A DNA stretch of 64,000 nucleotides from an uncultured Flavobacterium sp. (GCA_943912855.1 CALTVC010000012.1:62001-126000), one strand, 5' to 3'; counted from the stretch's first letter, positions 52,080-61,368 are shown. Numbers and translations are program-made. The notes: generated by a model from the sequence alone, not told the origin.

Positions 52080-53759
52080 ATGAAAGTTAACAAAATCACG
52101 GCTTTAAACATGTTGCTCGCCGTAGCGGTGACTCTTGGCCTAACCGGTTGTAGCAAGAAAAGCTCGGGCGGTGGCAATGTGAGTTCTGCTACCGGATGGA
52201 AAATTAATGACAAGAAAGGTGGTTTCCAGCACAACTCTAAGTACAAGAAGCAGGAAACTGCTCCGGGGCTGGTAGAAGTTGAAGGTGGAACATTTACCAT
52301 GGGTAGGGTTCAGGACGATGTTATGCATGATTGGAACAACACTCCAACACAGCAGCACGTACAGTCTTTCTTTATGGATGAAACTGAAGTTACCAACGTA
52401 ATGTACATGGAGTATCTTGACTGGCTTAAAAGGGTTTTCCCTCCTACAGAAGAGAACTACAAAAACATATATGTAGGCGCACTACCTGATACACTTGTAT
52501 GGAGGAATGCTCTTGGATACAACGAAACAATGACTAATAACTACCTTAGGCACCCAGCTTTTAGCGAGTACCCTGTAGTAGGTGTTAGCTGGATCCAGGC
52601 TGTAGAATTCAGCAAGTGGAGAACGGACCGCGTTAACGAAAACGTACTTGAAAAAGAAAAATATCTTAAAAAAGATGCTAAGCTAACTGAAGCTAAAGCA
52701 GAAAGCACATTTAGTACAGAAGCATACCTTGAAAGCCCTAACAAAACGTATGGCGGTAATGAGGAGCTAGTACTAAAAGGACCAGGCAACAAACTAGCTG
52801 CTAAAGAAGAGGCTAAGAACGTATATGCTCAAAGAACTTCAGGACTTATTCTTCCTGAGTACAGGCTTCCTACCGAAGCTGAGTGGGAATACGCTGCTGT
52901 AGCTCTTGTAGGTAGCCGTGAGTACAACCTTTACAGAGGTGGAAAAAAATATCCTTGGAAAGGCATGTATACCCGTAACGGTAACAGAACTAAAAAAGGT
53001 GACCAGCTTGCCAACTTTAAACAAGGTAAAGGTGACTACGGCGGAATTGCAGGATGGAGTGATGACAACGCAGACATCACGGCTCCTGTAAAATCTTACC
53101 CACCAAACGACTTTGGTCTTTATGACATGGCAGGTAACGTAGCAGAATGGGTTGCAGACGTATACCGTCCTATCGTAGATGATGAAGCTAACGACTTTAA
53201 CTACTACAGGGGTAACGTTTATATGAAAAACAAAATTGGTGAAGACGGACGTGCAGAACTTGTAACTCCTGAAACCATTGTTTACGATACACTAGCTAAC
53301 GGACGCATACAGTACAGGAATCTTCCTGGACAAATTGCTACAGAGCCAATCACTGAAGATGATGCTTACCTACGTCAAAACTACACAAGGGGTGACAACA
53401 GAAACTTTAGAGATGGTGACAGACAATCAGTTCGTGACTACATGAAGTTCCAGTCTGAAGGTGACAAAACAGCTGATAAAGACGTTACTAAAATGATGTA
53501 CAACCACCCTGAAAACGAAGTTAAAGCTGATACTGCTACTGGCGGTCTAAGCAAAACTCAGGATGGTAAAAAGAGAACTACACTTATTAACGACGACGTA
53601 AGGGTGTTTAAAGGTGGTTCTTGGAGAGACAGAGCTTACTGGCTAGATCCTGCTCAAAGAAGGTACTACCCACAAGATATGGCAACAGACTACATTGGTT
53701 TCCGTTGTGCAATGTCTAAGGTTGGTCCTAAAGGCAAAAAGAAAACCGCAAGAAACTAA
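52080..53759 (+). CDS. gldJ: gliding motility lipoprotein GldJ
   Basis: 559 residues. Lipobox LTGC with the lipidated Cys at residue 24. The bulk is a formylglycine-generating-enzyme (FGE/SUMF) fold: VEVEGGTFTMGRVQDD, FFMDETEVTNVMYMEYLDWL, LPTEAEWEYAA, YDMAGNVAEWVADVY, VFKGGSWRDRAYWLDP and IGFRCAMS. GldJ is required for gliding and T9SS function in flavobacteria and stabilises the rotary motor components; the catalytic Cys pattern of true FGE is not evident, so it is structural. Divergent from porU with a terminator before murF. Confidence 0.95.
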   Translation: MKVNKITALNMLLAVAVTLGLTGCSKKSSGGGNVSSATGWKINDKKGGFQHNSKYKKQETAPGLVEVEGGTFTMGRVQDDVMHDWNNTPTQQHVQSFFMDETEVTNVMYMEYLDWLKRVFPPTEENYKNIYVGALPDTLVWRNALGYNETMTNNYLRHPAFSEYPVVGVSWIQAVEFSKWRTDRVNENVLEKEKYLKKDAKLTEAKAESTFSTEAYLESPNKTYGGNEELVLKGPGNKLAAKEEAKNVYAQRTSGLILPEYRLPTEAEWEYAAVALVGSREYNLYRGGKKYPWKGMYTRNGNRTKKGDQLANFKQGKGDYGGIAGWSDDNADITAPVKSYPPNDFGLYDMAGNVAEWVADVYRPIVDDEANDFNYYRGNVYMKNKIGEDGRAELVTPETIVYDTLANGRIQYRNLPGQIATEPITEDDAYLRQNYTRGDNRNFRDGDRQSVRDYMKFQSEGDKTADKDVTKMMYNHPENEVKADTATGGLSKTQDGKKRTTLINDDVRVFKGGSWRDRAYWLDPAQRRYYPQDMATDYIGFRCAMSKVGPKGKKKTARN

Positions 53760-53786
53760 ACTTGCAAAACATACAAGTTAACAAAT

Positions 53787-53818
53787 AATGCCCTAATTTT
53801 AGGGCATTATTTTTTTTA
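53787..53818 (+). terminator. gldJ terminator
   Basis: AATGCCCTAA pairs perfectly with TTAGGGCATT, then a run of T. Confidence 0.92.
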
Positions 53819-53825
53819 TACCACT

Positions 53826-55109
53826 ATGCAAACTTCAGAGCTGTATCCTTATTTCCTTCAATCATCGGGCATTTGTACCGATACCCGAAAAATCACTCCC
53901 GGCTGTTTATTCGTTGCCCTTAAAGGCGACCGTTTTGATGCCAATACTTTTGCCGCAACGGCACTTGAACAGGGTGCCGCGTATGCACTTATAGACAACC
54001 CGGAATATACAGTAGAAGGAAAAACACTATTGGTAAAAGACAGCCTTGAAGCATTACAGGCATTGGCACGATACCACAGGCAACAACTAGGGCTTCCTGT
54101 TATAGCCCTAACCGGCAGCAATGGTAAAACTACTACCAAAGAACTTATCAATGCCGTACTAAGCACTACATACAACACTACCGCAACAATAGGCAACCTA
54201 AATAACCACATAGGTGTGCCACTCACATTGCTTTCGTTTACAAAAGATACCGAAATAGGTATTGTAGAAATGGGCGCCAACCATCAAAAGGAAATCGAGT
54301 TTCTATGCAGCATTGCCGAACCTAACTTTGGTTATATAACTAATTTCGGAAAGGCGCACCTCGAAGGATTTGGTGGTGTAGAAGGCGTAATCAAAGGTAA
54401 AAGTGAATTGTACCAATATTTGGAAACACATACAAAAACTGCTTTTGTAAACCTTGATGACCCTATACAGCACGATAAAACAATACAACTATCCAAGTAT
54501 ACATTCTCGGCTGGAAAACACAATAGCGATGTTACTGTAGAAGGCATTGAAGCCAACCCAATGGTAAAGCTTTATTATAAAGTTTTACACATACAATCTA
54601 ACCTTATCGGGATTTACAATGCTGCTAATATTTCGGCTGCCATAACCATAGGCAATTACTTTAAAGTTGCAGATGAGCTTATAAAACAAGCCATAGAAAA
54701 CTACACCCCTACAAACAACCGTTCTCAACTTATGGAAAAGAACGGTAACCATATTATCCTTGACGCTTACAACGCTAATCCAAGCAGTATGGCAGCCGCT
54801 ATAGCTAATTTCAGGCAACTTGAAGCAAAAGATAAAATCGCGTTTTTGGGCGATATGTTCGAACTCGGTACAGAAAGTCCTGACGAACACAAAAAGGTCA
54901 TTGCACTTTTAGAAGATGCTGAAGATATAGAAGTATTTTTTGTAGGCAAGGACTTCTACAATCAGGCTACATCCGCCAATCACTTTCATTTTTACGAAGA
55001 TTTCGATGCCGTAAAACAAGCCCTTATTGGTAAAACATTTTCCGGCAACACCATACTGATTAAAGGCAGTCGTGGCATGGCCTTAGAGCGTATTCTGGAT
55101 TTAATTTAG
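53826..55109 (+). CDS. murF: UDP-MurNAc-tripeptide--D-alanyl-D-alanine ligase
   Basis: 427 residues; adds D-Ala-D-Ala in peptidoglycan precursor synthesis. ATP loop ALTGSNGKTTTKELI near residue 95, the metal region VEMGANHQKEIEFLC, the carbamylated-Lys region ITNFGKAHLEGFGGVEGV, and NRSQLMEKNGNHIILDAYNA as the Mur central-to-C-terminal junction. No other mur gene is adjacent. It follows gldJ across a terminator and is followed closely by the DUF4269 gene. Confidence 0.95.
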   Translation: MQTSELYPYFLQSSGICTDTRKITPGCLFVALKGDRFDANTFAATALEQGAAYALIDNPEYTVEGKTLLVKDSLEALQALARYHRQQLGLPVIALTGSNGKTTTKELINAVLSTTYNTTATIGNLNNHIGVPLTLLSFTKDTEIGIVEMGANHQKEIEFLCSIAEPNFGYITNFGKAHLEGFGGVEGVIKGKSELYQYLETHTKTAFVNLDDPIQHDKTIQLSKYTFSAGKHNSDVTVEGIEANPMVKLYYKVLHIQSNLIGIYNAANISAAITIGNYFKVADELIKQAIENYTPTNNRSQLMEKNGNHIILDAYNANPSSMAAAIANFRQLEAKDKIAFLGDMFELGTESPDEHKKVIALLEDAEDIEVFFVGKDFYNQATSANHFHFYEDFDAVKQALIGKTFSGNTILIKGSRGMALERILDLI

Positions 55110-55118
55110 TACTGTATT

Positions 55119-55640
55119 TTGGCTACTGACTTTACAGATATAGGCTATCTCAAAGCTGGGACACCGTTGCAACAGCAGGCATACAATGTTTTGGTTCAGC
55201 ATCAAATCATGGAAAAGCTTGCAGCATATACTTCCCTGCTCTGCGGTACCATTCCTATAAACATAGCATTAACCGGGAGCGACCTCGACATCATTTGTCA
55301 ATGGCAAAATAAAGAAACGTTCATTACTGATATAACCACACTCTTTGCCGGATATGAGCATTTCAGCATCCGGGAGAATAATGCAATAGACGCTGTAATA
55401 GCTTCATTTGTATGCGATGGTTTCCCTATAGAAGTATTCGGGCAAAGTATACCTACCACAGAGCAGAATGCCTATAGACATATGATCATTGAACATGAAA
55501 TCCTTTTGCTAAAAGGTGAAGCTTTCCGTAATGAAATCATAATCTTAAAACAACAGGCCTACAAGACTGAACCCGCATTCGCAAAATTATTAGGCTTAGA
55601 AGGTAATCCATACACAGCACTTTTACACTACAAAATATAA
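55119..55640 (+). CDS. DUF4269 (nucleotidyltransferase-like) protein
   Basis: 173 residues beginning at TTG 55119; the only earlier in-frame codon after the murF stop is TAC-TGT-ATT, so no ATG is available. The core GTIPINIALTGSDLDIICQW has a G-S-D-L-D pattern resembling nucleotidyltransferase active sites, and FPIEVFGQ adds a third acidic position. RHMIIEHEILL is conserved in DUF4269. Cytoplasmic. It is 9 bp after murF, so probably cotranscribed. Substrate unknown. Confidence 0.8.
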   Translation: MATDFTDIGYLKAGTPLQQQAYNVLVQHQIMEKLAAYTSLLCGTIPINIALTGSDLDIICQWQNKETFITDITTLFAGYEHFSIRENNAIDAVIASFVCDGFPIEVFGQSIPTTEQNAYRHMIIEHEILLLKGEAFRNEIIILKQQAYKTEPAFAKLLGLEGNPYTALLHYKI

Positions 55641-55642
55641 CA

Positions 55643-55671
55643 AGGGCTTCGGTTTAACCGGAGCTTTTTTT
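55643..55671 (+). terminator. terminator after murF-DUF4269
   Basis: GGGCTTCGG pairs with CCGGAGCTT through G-T pairs around TTTAA, then seven T. Confidence 0.8.
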
Positions 55672-55745
55672 ATGCAATAAAAGTTCAAATAAAATTTAAT
55701 AGTATATTAATTTGGTAGACTATATAGATTATTAAAATTTTGTAT

Positions 55746-55753
55746 TACATTTG
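55746..55753 (+). promoter_or_regulatory. -7 box for the leader-gdh transcript
   Basis: TACATTTG fits TAnnTTTG; transcription would start near 55760, about 38 bp before the leader peptide ATG. Confidence 0.5.
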
Positions 55754-55797
55754 TCCTACAATTCTTGGCCAAAGAAAGGAAAGTTAATTTTTACGTT

Positions 55798-55884
55798 ATG
55801 AAAAACAATACAGACAACATGAACTATACTTGCTGCTGCATCCGGAAAATACCGTGTTGCAAGAGTTGCTGTACCCTAGTATAA
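55798..55884 (+). CDS. Cys-codon leader peptide, 28 residues
   Basis: Begins MKNNTDNMNYTCCCIRK and continues IPCCKSCCTLV then stop. Seven of 28 residues are Cys, in clusters of three, two and two (TGC TGC TGC; TGT TGC; TGC TGT). A purine-rich AAAGGAAAG lies 20 bp upstream. Its 3' part overlaps one arm of an antiterminator, and a terminator follows four bases after its stop, so it looks like an attenuation leader for the dehydrogenase gene at 55965. A metal-binding micro-peptide is the alternative. Confidence 0.65.
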   Translation: MKNNTDNMNYTCCCIRKIPCCKSCCTLV

Positions 55885-55902
55885 CAGGCCTTTTACAACA
55901 CG
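55853..55902 (+). promoter_or_regulatory. predicted antiterminator of the Cys leader
   Basis: CGTGTTGCAAGAG (55853-55865) pairs with CTTTTACAACACG (55890-55902): 12 of 13 positions pair, one as G-U, with a single C/A mismatch. The second arm takes up 55890-55897 of the terminator's 5' arm, so the two structures exclude each other. CTTGC (55829-55833) can pair with GCAAG (55859-55863) as a competing stem. Confidence 0.6.
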
Positions 55903-55921
55903 CATGTAAGAGGCTTTTTTT
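55888..55921 (+). terminator. attenuator terminator upstream of glutamate dehydrogenase
   Basis: GCCTTTTACA (55888-55897) pairs fully with TGTAAGAGGC (55905-55914), one pair being G-U, with a seven-base loop, then TTTTTTTATTT. It lies between the leader peptide and the gene start, 44 bp before ATG 55965. Confidence 0.85.
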
Positions 55922-55964
55922 ATTTGTCAGAAAAAATTAAAATTCAATACACTTTCATACTGCC

Positions 55965-57248
55965 ATGAGCGCACAAACACACATACAAAATCCGTTTCAA
56001 TCAATGATAGACCGCTTTAATACAGCGGCCGATATACTTAACCTGCCTGAAGAACTGCGTGAAAAACTTCAACGCCCCGAAAAGCAGGTACTCGTAAACT
56101 TTAATATAACACTGGACAACGGCAGGGTTAAAAACTTTGAAGGCTACCGTGTAATCCACTCTACCGTATTGGGTCCATCTAAGGGCGGTATCCGTTATGA
56201 CAACGGCGTACACCTGGACGAAGTAAAAGCCCTTGCAGCTTGGATGACCTGGAAATCTGCCGCCACGGGACTACCATTTGGCGGTGCTAAAGGAGGTATA
56301 ATCTGCGACCCGAAAACATTAAGCAAAACCGAACTTGAGCGCCTTACCCGTGCGTATACAAAAGCCCTGGCAGACACCTTTGGTCCTGAAAAAGATGTAC
56401 CCGCACCAGACATGGGAACCGGACCTGACGAAATGGGCTGGCTTATGGATGAATTTTCATTGCTTCACGGCAAACCCATACATGCTGTAGTAACCGGTAA
56501 GCACCTGCACTCAGGTGGTTCGCTGGGTCGCGTAGAAGCTACCGGGCGTGGTGTAAGCATAAATACGCTGCTTACCCTAAAAAGGCTTGGCTACTCTCCT
56601 GCCCTTACTTCTGTAGCAATACAGGGTTTTGGCAACGTAGGCCTACATACCGCATTGTTCCTGTATGAACACGGACTTAAAATTTCAGCGGTAAGCGACA
56701 TTGACACCGCGCTCTATAATACTGAAGGACTGAACATACCTCAGCTCATAGCCTACTATAACCTCAACAACAGGTCGATTAAAGGGTATGCCGATGCCAC
56801 AGTAATCCCACATGAGGAACTGCTTCTGCTTGATGTAGATGTGCTGATACCCGCCGCAAAAGAAGACGTGATTACGGCTGAAAATGCTTCGGCAATACGT
56901 GCCAATATAATCATTGAAGCCGCAAACGGTCCGGTATCATCTGATGCGGATGAAATACTGAACCGTAAAAACATTACTATAGTGCCCGACATTATAGCTA
57001 ATGCAGGCGGGGTTACGGTATCTTATTTCGAATGGTTACAAAACTCTCACCTGGAAACCTGGACCATAGAAAAGGTAAACCAGACCCTTGAAGATATACT
57101 TACCAAAAGTTTTGACAACTTGTTTGAAACCGCAAGCTTACTAGGCATACCGTTGCGTACAGCCGCCTATGTCATTGCTCTTAAAAAAGTAGCCGATACG
57201 GCTATCTCAAGGCAATTTATACCTGGGGGCTCTTACATTGCTAATTAA
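55965..57248 (+). CDS. Glu/Leu/Phe/Val dehydrogenase (RocG/GudB-like)
   Basis: 427 residues. Interconverts glutamate and 2-oxoglutarate plus ammonia (or acts on branched amino acids). PSKGGIRYDNGVHLDEVKAL and the catalytic Lys/Asp region TGLPFGGAKGGIICDP with VPAPDMGTGPDEMGWLMDE are intact. NAD-binding SVAIQGFGNVGLHTALFLYE and PAAKEDVITAENASAI follow. Length and motifs match the catabolic NAD-type of Bacillus rather than the longer NADP biosynthetic type. Expression is predicted to be governed by the Cys leader and attenuator upstream. Terminator follows. Confidence 0.92.
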   Translation: MSAQTHIQNPFQSMIDRFNTAADILNLPEELREKLQRPEKQVLVNFNITLDNGRVKNFEGYRVIHSTVLGPSKGGIRYDNGVHLDEVKALAAWMTWKSAATGLPFGGAKGGIICDPKTLSKTELERLTRAYTKALADTFGPEKDVPAPDMGTGPDEMGWLMDEFSLLHGKPIHAVVTGKHLHSGGSLGRVEATGRGVSINTLLTLKRLGYSPALTSVAIQGFGNVGLHTALFLYEHGLKISAVSDIDTALYNTEGLNIPQLIAYYNLNNRSIKGYADATVIPHEELLLLDVDVLIPAAKEDVITAENASAIRANIIIEAANGPVSSDADEILNRKNITIVPDIIANAGGVTVSYFEWLQNSHLETWTIEKVNQTLEDILTKSFDNLFETASLLGIPLRTAAYVIALKKVADTAISRQFIPGGSYIAN

Positions 57249-57293
57249 CTACCATTTTCTATAATTACCACTTTTGTTTGTTCTATTTACCAG

Positions 57294-57326
57294 AATCCTC
57301 CTGCTCCTCTGCAGGAGGATTTTTTT
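57294..57326 (+). terminator. terminator of the dehydrogenase gene
   Basis: AATCCTCCTGC pairs with GCAGGAGGATT around TCCTCT, then a T-run. Confidence 0.93.
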
Positions 57327-57369
57327 GTAAAGTGGTATTTGATAATGCAGAAATATCCACAAAACCTGT

Positions 57370-57377
57370 TATTTTTG
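57370..57377 (+). promoter_or_regulatory. -7 box of the guanine deaminase gene
   Basis: TATTTTTG fits TAnnTTTG, 20 bp before ATG 57397. Confidence 0.5.
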
Positions 57378-57396
57378 TTATAAATCAATAAAGAAA

Positions 57397-57861
57397 ATGG
57401 AGCAAAAATTTATGGAAGCGGCCATTAAGAAAGCCGAAGACAATGTAGCACTGGGTGGTGGGCCTTTTGGTGCAGTAATAGTGAAAGACGGACAGATTGT
57501 AGCCATAGGCAACAACCGCGTTACCCTTACTAACGACCCCACAGCACACGCCGAGGTAACCGCTATACGCGAAGCCTGCAAGGAACTGGATACATTTGAC
57601 CTGAGCGGGTGCGAAATTTACACCTCATGCGAACCCTGCCCTATGTGCCTTTCGGCTATTTACTGGGCAAGGATAGGCAAAATATATTTTGGTAATACTA
57701 AAACTGATGCTAAAGACATTGGCTTTGACGATTCGTTTATTTATGACGAACTCGATTTAAAGCCTGAACAACGCAGCATTCCGTCTACACAGTTCATGCA
57801 CACCGAAGCACTGAAAGCATTTAAGCTATGGCAGGAAAAAACAGATAAAACGCCTTACTAA
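57397..57861 (+). CDS. guaD: guanine deaminase-type nucleoside deaminase
   Basis: 154 residues of the CDA-fold guanine deaminase type (as in Bacillus GuaD), converting guanine to xanthine. Zinc site: HAE (His51, Glu53) and EPCPMC (Cys81, Cys84). The substrate side GGGPFGAVIVKDGQIV and the C-terminal extension ending LWQEKTDKTPY are as in GuaD. tRNA adenosine deaminase TadA is the close alternative, but the C-terminal extension and DFGF-like KDIGFDD favour GuaD. Promoter box and terminator flank it. Confidence 0.85.
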   Translation: MEQKFMEAAIKKAEDNVALGGGPFGAVIVKDGQIVAIGNNRVTLTNDPTAHAEVTAIREACKELDTFDLSGCEIYTSCEPCPMCLSAIYWARIGKIYFGNTKTDAKDIGFDDSFIYDELDLKPEQRSIPSTQFMHTEALKAFKLWQEKTDKTPY

Positions 57862-57873
57862 TTCTTACAACAC

Positions 57874-57905
57874 AAAAAGCCTTTCCATAACCGGAAAGGC
57901 TTTTT
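57874..57905. terminator. bidirectional terminator
   Basis: AAAAAGCCTTTCC (57874-57886) pairs perfectly with GGAAAGGCTTTTT (57893-57905), serving the convergent guaD and Kelch-protein genes. Confidence 0.93.
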
Positions 57906-57933
57906 GATAAAAAATGTTGGTTGCTATTTTTTC

Positions 57934-60900
57934 CTATTTTTTTATGGTAAGTACACTACGCTGACCATCATTGGTACTAACGCGTACCAGATATGACCCC
58001 TGTTGTAATGAAGACATATCTATAACAACGGTAGTAGCATTAAACTTTTGTTCAAGCACTTTACTGCCCAACATATTGTACACTACTACGGCAGTTACGG
58101 GCTCACCAGACACAATATTCAATTGATTGTGTACCGGGTTAGGATAATAATCAAAATGTACTTTATCGTTACCCGATACCGAAAGAGTAACACTAACCGT
58201 TACCGCAAACGCTGCCGATTCGCATCCGTTTATGGTTTGTGTAGCATAATAGGTAACACCATTAGCCAGTTGTGTACCGTCAGGCAATGGAGTCCCAGCG
58301 GCTACAGCTGCAGGGCTGGCATACCATTTTATATTAGAACCACTAATCACAATATCTTCAATAGTAACATCTGTGGCAACATTACCATTAAGGCTCTGTG
58401 TAGCCTGTCCCTGTGGCGCTTGAGGATTAGTTATAGTAACACTTACCTCTGTTCGTGGTCCTTCACTTCCATAAAGCGTTTGAGATACGTAATAATTACC
58501 CGTAGACAACAACGCAGCAGATTCTAGCAAATAACCTCCTGTTTGGGCGCTATACCATTTTAAATTTTCGCCGGTGGCCGTAAGATTTGCCACGGTGGCA
58601 CTACCACAGAACGATTGTGCCGTGGCTTGTGGGGCAGCCGTAGGCATAGGGTCAGACATCAGTACTACGTAAATTTCTTTATGTACGCCCGCTCCCGATA
58701 TACTGGTAGCTTCAAAATATTTTCCCCCAAGGTAATCGCCCATGGTAGTAGTGTGGATTTTGTACAACCTGCCCGTAGGGTTTGTAGGCGGTGCAAAAAG
58801 GTTATTCAGCGGATTGTGGTCTGCCAACTCAGGATTATTGTAATCATACTGGCTTATAATTTTAATATCAGCTATGCTCTTGTTAGCATTAAACTGGGTA
58901 TTAAACGCGTTTACAAAACTTGCCAACTCATTTGTAGTAAAGTATATGCGTAAGGAAGAATCAATGGTTATTTCACCACTTTTTGTCAGCACGCTTTTAT
59001 TAGCAAACATAGCCTGTTGTGGATGCTGCTGAAACGTGCCGATGGTGGTACGGTACGGGGTAAGCGGTACCGAATTAGCTTCAATACAAAGACCTGAAAT
59101 ACCAAATGTACTCTTAACACTAGCTATTATTTTGCCCTCAGTATCGGTAATGTTCCTTTGGTGGTTAGCCATCAACGCCGTGGCACATACCTGAAGGTTT
59201 GTTTCGGGCGCAAAAGTTCCGGTAGCAGTAGAAATTTCTGCATTTATTTTCAGTTTCCAAAGCTGGTTGGTTTGTGGCATACCCACGGTAGTATCTTCAC
59301 CTCCATCGTATACACTTTCACCAAAAGCAAAGTAAGCACCGTCTTCTGTAGCGGTTATGCTTTGGTTAAGACTCCTGAATGGCAGCGTAGCTACATATTG
59401 TGTCGTATTATCGGCAGGATTATATTCCAGCAACCTCTGCGCATATCCCGAACTATTATTAACCACTATGTACCCTTTACCATTAAAAGCAAATGCCACG
59501 CTGGTGTGGTTTATAGTAAAGATATCTTCAATATTCACATTTATTTCCGTCCACGTATTATTGGCAAAACTGTAGCGTATAATACGTGCCGTAGGGCCCA
59601 TATAATTATTTTTTATAAAATACGCGAAATCGCCTATAACAAATCCGCTCATGTAATGTTGCAGGTTACCCCCACCCACAAAAGGTGCACTTGCCATTTG
59701 GGTCCAGGTATCGGTAGTAGGATTATATCTGTAAAAATCGTTTAGCATAACCGCTGCACCGTTAAACCCAAAACCGGTATATATGTTTCCGTTATAGGTT
59801 ACGGTAGCCATACTACCCCTTGCCGTGCCGGGAAATTCCGTTTTGGTTGCCCACTGTTCTGTCGTAGTGTCGTATTCAAAAACACCTTTAATATAAATTG
59901 AATTGTTTGCATTAATGCCTCCGTATTGTGCGTTGTAACCGCCTATGGTATATATTTTATTTCCTATAGCCGCAGCGCCACGGTTATAATACCTCTCGGG
60001 TAAATCGGCTTTGCGCACCCAGGCATTAGTAGCGGGGTCATACACATGGAAATCGTTCAGAATTTCACCGTTAACACCTCCACCGGCATAGATCTTCCCT
60101 CCACTGTAAACAGAAAAGGCCAGGGTACGGTTACCTCCGGTTTCATCCGAAACCTCAGTCCACTGGTCGGTTACGGTATTGTATTTATATAAATCGTCTT
60201 TGGTGAATGTAGAAATATAACTGGCTGTAGTACCGCCAAACACATAAACATCAGAACCTATTGCAACAGCCTTTGCCTGGTTTACTGCATCCCAGTACCC
60301 AGCAAGACCATCTGTATATTGCATAAAGTTTTGCTTAGCTGTCCAGGCATCAGCAGTGGCATCGTATTCGTACCAAAGTACTGAGTTTATGTTAAACTGA
60401 GCATTATGGCATTCGCCCAGCCCTACATACGCTTTACCGTTTACCGAAACTGCCGTAGCACCAGTTACACCTATAGGATAAAAGGCTTTTTGGGTCCAGG
60501 TATCGGTAGCTGGGTTATATTCAAAAAACGCACTTACAAAACAGGTAGTTGGACTCACACATCCACTTTCGCGCCCTCCGCCTACATATCCTTTCCCGTT
60601 TAGTTCAAAAGCAAAAGTTCCTAACCTAACGGCACTGCCAGGAAAGTTAGCCTTTTGTGTCCATGTATTAGTAGCGGTGTCAAACGCCCAGAATGTGTTG
60701 TTTAATGCCGATGTAATATATACCGTAGTGCCTATTACAAAGCCGCTTTCAGGTGACGATGCCGAATAAGGCGCTATATTCTCCTGCCAGGTATCTGTAG
60801 CAGGATTGTATTTAGAAACACCTGTCCCATAGGGATCAAAATGATAAAAGAAATCACCTACCTTATAAAATGCCTTTCCTTTAGGGTTACCAACACCAGA

Positions 60901-61170
60901 CACTATTCTATTCATTTTGGTAAAAGCCCCTGTAGTAACATTATACTTAATCATATCCTGAGGATTAGCCGAGTTGCTGTTGCCCCCATATATGTATATG
61001 TCATTACCATAGGTTACCATACCGGCACCCAGGCGCGATGAAAACTGGTTGCCCAGCATGGCTCTACGACTAAAGGTAGCCGTGGTTTGTGCCAATAACG
61101 TTTGCGATAGTGTAAACACACTAAGACAAACATATAGCAGCCATTGTTTGTTGTGTAATTGTTTTCTCAT
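57934..61170 (-). CDS. exported Kelch-repeat protein with T9SS type-A sorting domain
   Basis: 1078 residues; signal MRKQLHNKQWLLYVCLSVFTLSQ...LAQ. Residues 30-620 hold about ten Kelch repeats (YNPATDTWTQK, GKGYVGGG, NDFHVYDPATNAW), two beta-propellers by count. These are followed by a segment of unknown fold (about 640-830) and two Ig-like pieces (TATGENLKWYSAQTGG; SGSNIKWYASPAAVAAG). The type-A signal ends it: DYYPNPVHNQLNIVSGE...GSYLVRVSTNDG...LTIKK. Probably a surface or secreted glycan- or protein-binding protein processed by PorU. Ligand unknown. Confidence 0.87.
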   Translation of the reverse strand: MRKQLHNKQWLLYVCLSVFTLSQTLLAQTTATFSRRAMLGNQFSSRLGAGMVTYGNDIYIYGGNSNSANPQDMIKYNVTTGAFTKMNRIVSGVGNPKGKAFYKVGDFFYHFDPYGTGVSKYNPATDTWQENIAPYSASSPESGFVIGTTVYITSALNNTFWAFDTATNTWTQKANFPGSAVRLGTFAFELNGKGYVGGGRESGCVSPTTCFVSAFFEYNPATDTWTQKAFYPIGVTGATAVSVNGKAYVGLGECHNAQFNINSVLWYEYDATADAWTAKQNFMQYTDGLAGYWDAVNQAKAVAIGSDVYVFGGTTASYISTFTKDDLYKYNTVTDQWTEVSDETGGNRTLAFSVYSGGKIYAGGGVNGEILNDFHVYDPATNAWVRKADLPERYYNRGAAAIGNKIYTIGGYNAQYGGINANNSIYIKGVFEYDTTTEQWATKTEFPGTARGSMATVTYNGNIYTGFGFNGAAVMLNDFYRYNPTTDTWTQMASAPFVGGGNLQHYMSGFVIGDFAYFIKNNYMGPTARIIRYSFANNTWTEINVNIEDIFTINHTSVAFAFNGKGYIVVNNSSGYAQRLLEYNPADNTTQYVATLPFRSLNQSITATEDGAYFAFGESVYDGGEDTTVGMPQTNQLWKLKINAEISTATGTFAPETNLQVCATALMANHQRNITDTEGKIIASVKSTFGISGLCIEANSVPLTPYRTTIGTFQQHPQQAMFANKSVLTKSGEITIDSSLRIYFTTNELASFVNAFNTQFNANKSIADIKIISQYDYNNPELADHNPLNNLFAPPTNPTGRLYKIHTTTMGDYLGGKYFEATSISGAGVHKEIYVVLMSDPMPTAAPQATAQSFCGSATVANLTATGENLKWYSAQTGGYLLESAALLSTGNYYVSQTLYGSEGPRTEVSVTITNPQAPQGQATQSLNGNVATDVTIEDIVISGSNIKWYASPAAVAAGTPLPDGTQLANGVTYYATQTINGCESAAFAVTVSVTLSVSGNDKVHFDYYPNPVHNQLNIVSGEPVTAVVVYNMLGSKVLEQKFNATTVVIDMSSLQQGSYLVRVSTNDGQRSVLTIKK

Positions 61171-61339
61171 AAAAAAGGTATTTTTAATTTACTTGTGGTT
61201 TCGTAATTGTATGCCCCCGGTTGTATACATCTTAAAAACAGCTTGGCTTAATTAGAGGAAAAACTGTTTTTATCAATTGGTATTTTGTTTTTTTAATAAA
61301 ATGTTAAAAAAACCTATGCTTGATTTAACAACAATACAA

Positions 61340-61368
61340 ATTTCATAATTTGCAATAAGCTATGAAAT
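61340..61368. promoter_or_regulatory. inverted repeat upstream of the PAS-LuxR gene
   Basis: ATTTCATA (61340-61347) and TATGAAAT (61361-61368) are perfect inverted arms with 13 bp between, containing a TAATTTGC promoter-like stretch. Confidence 0.5.
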
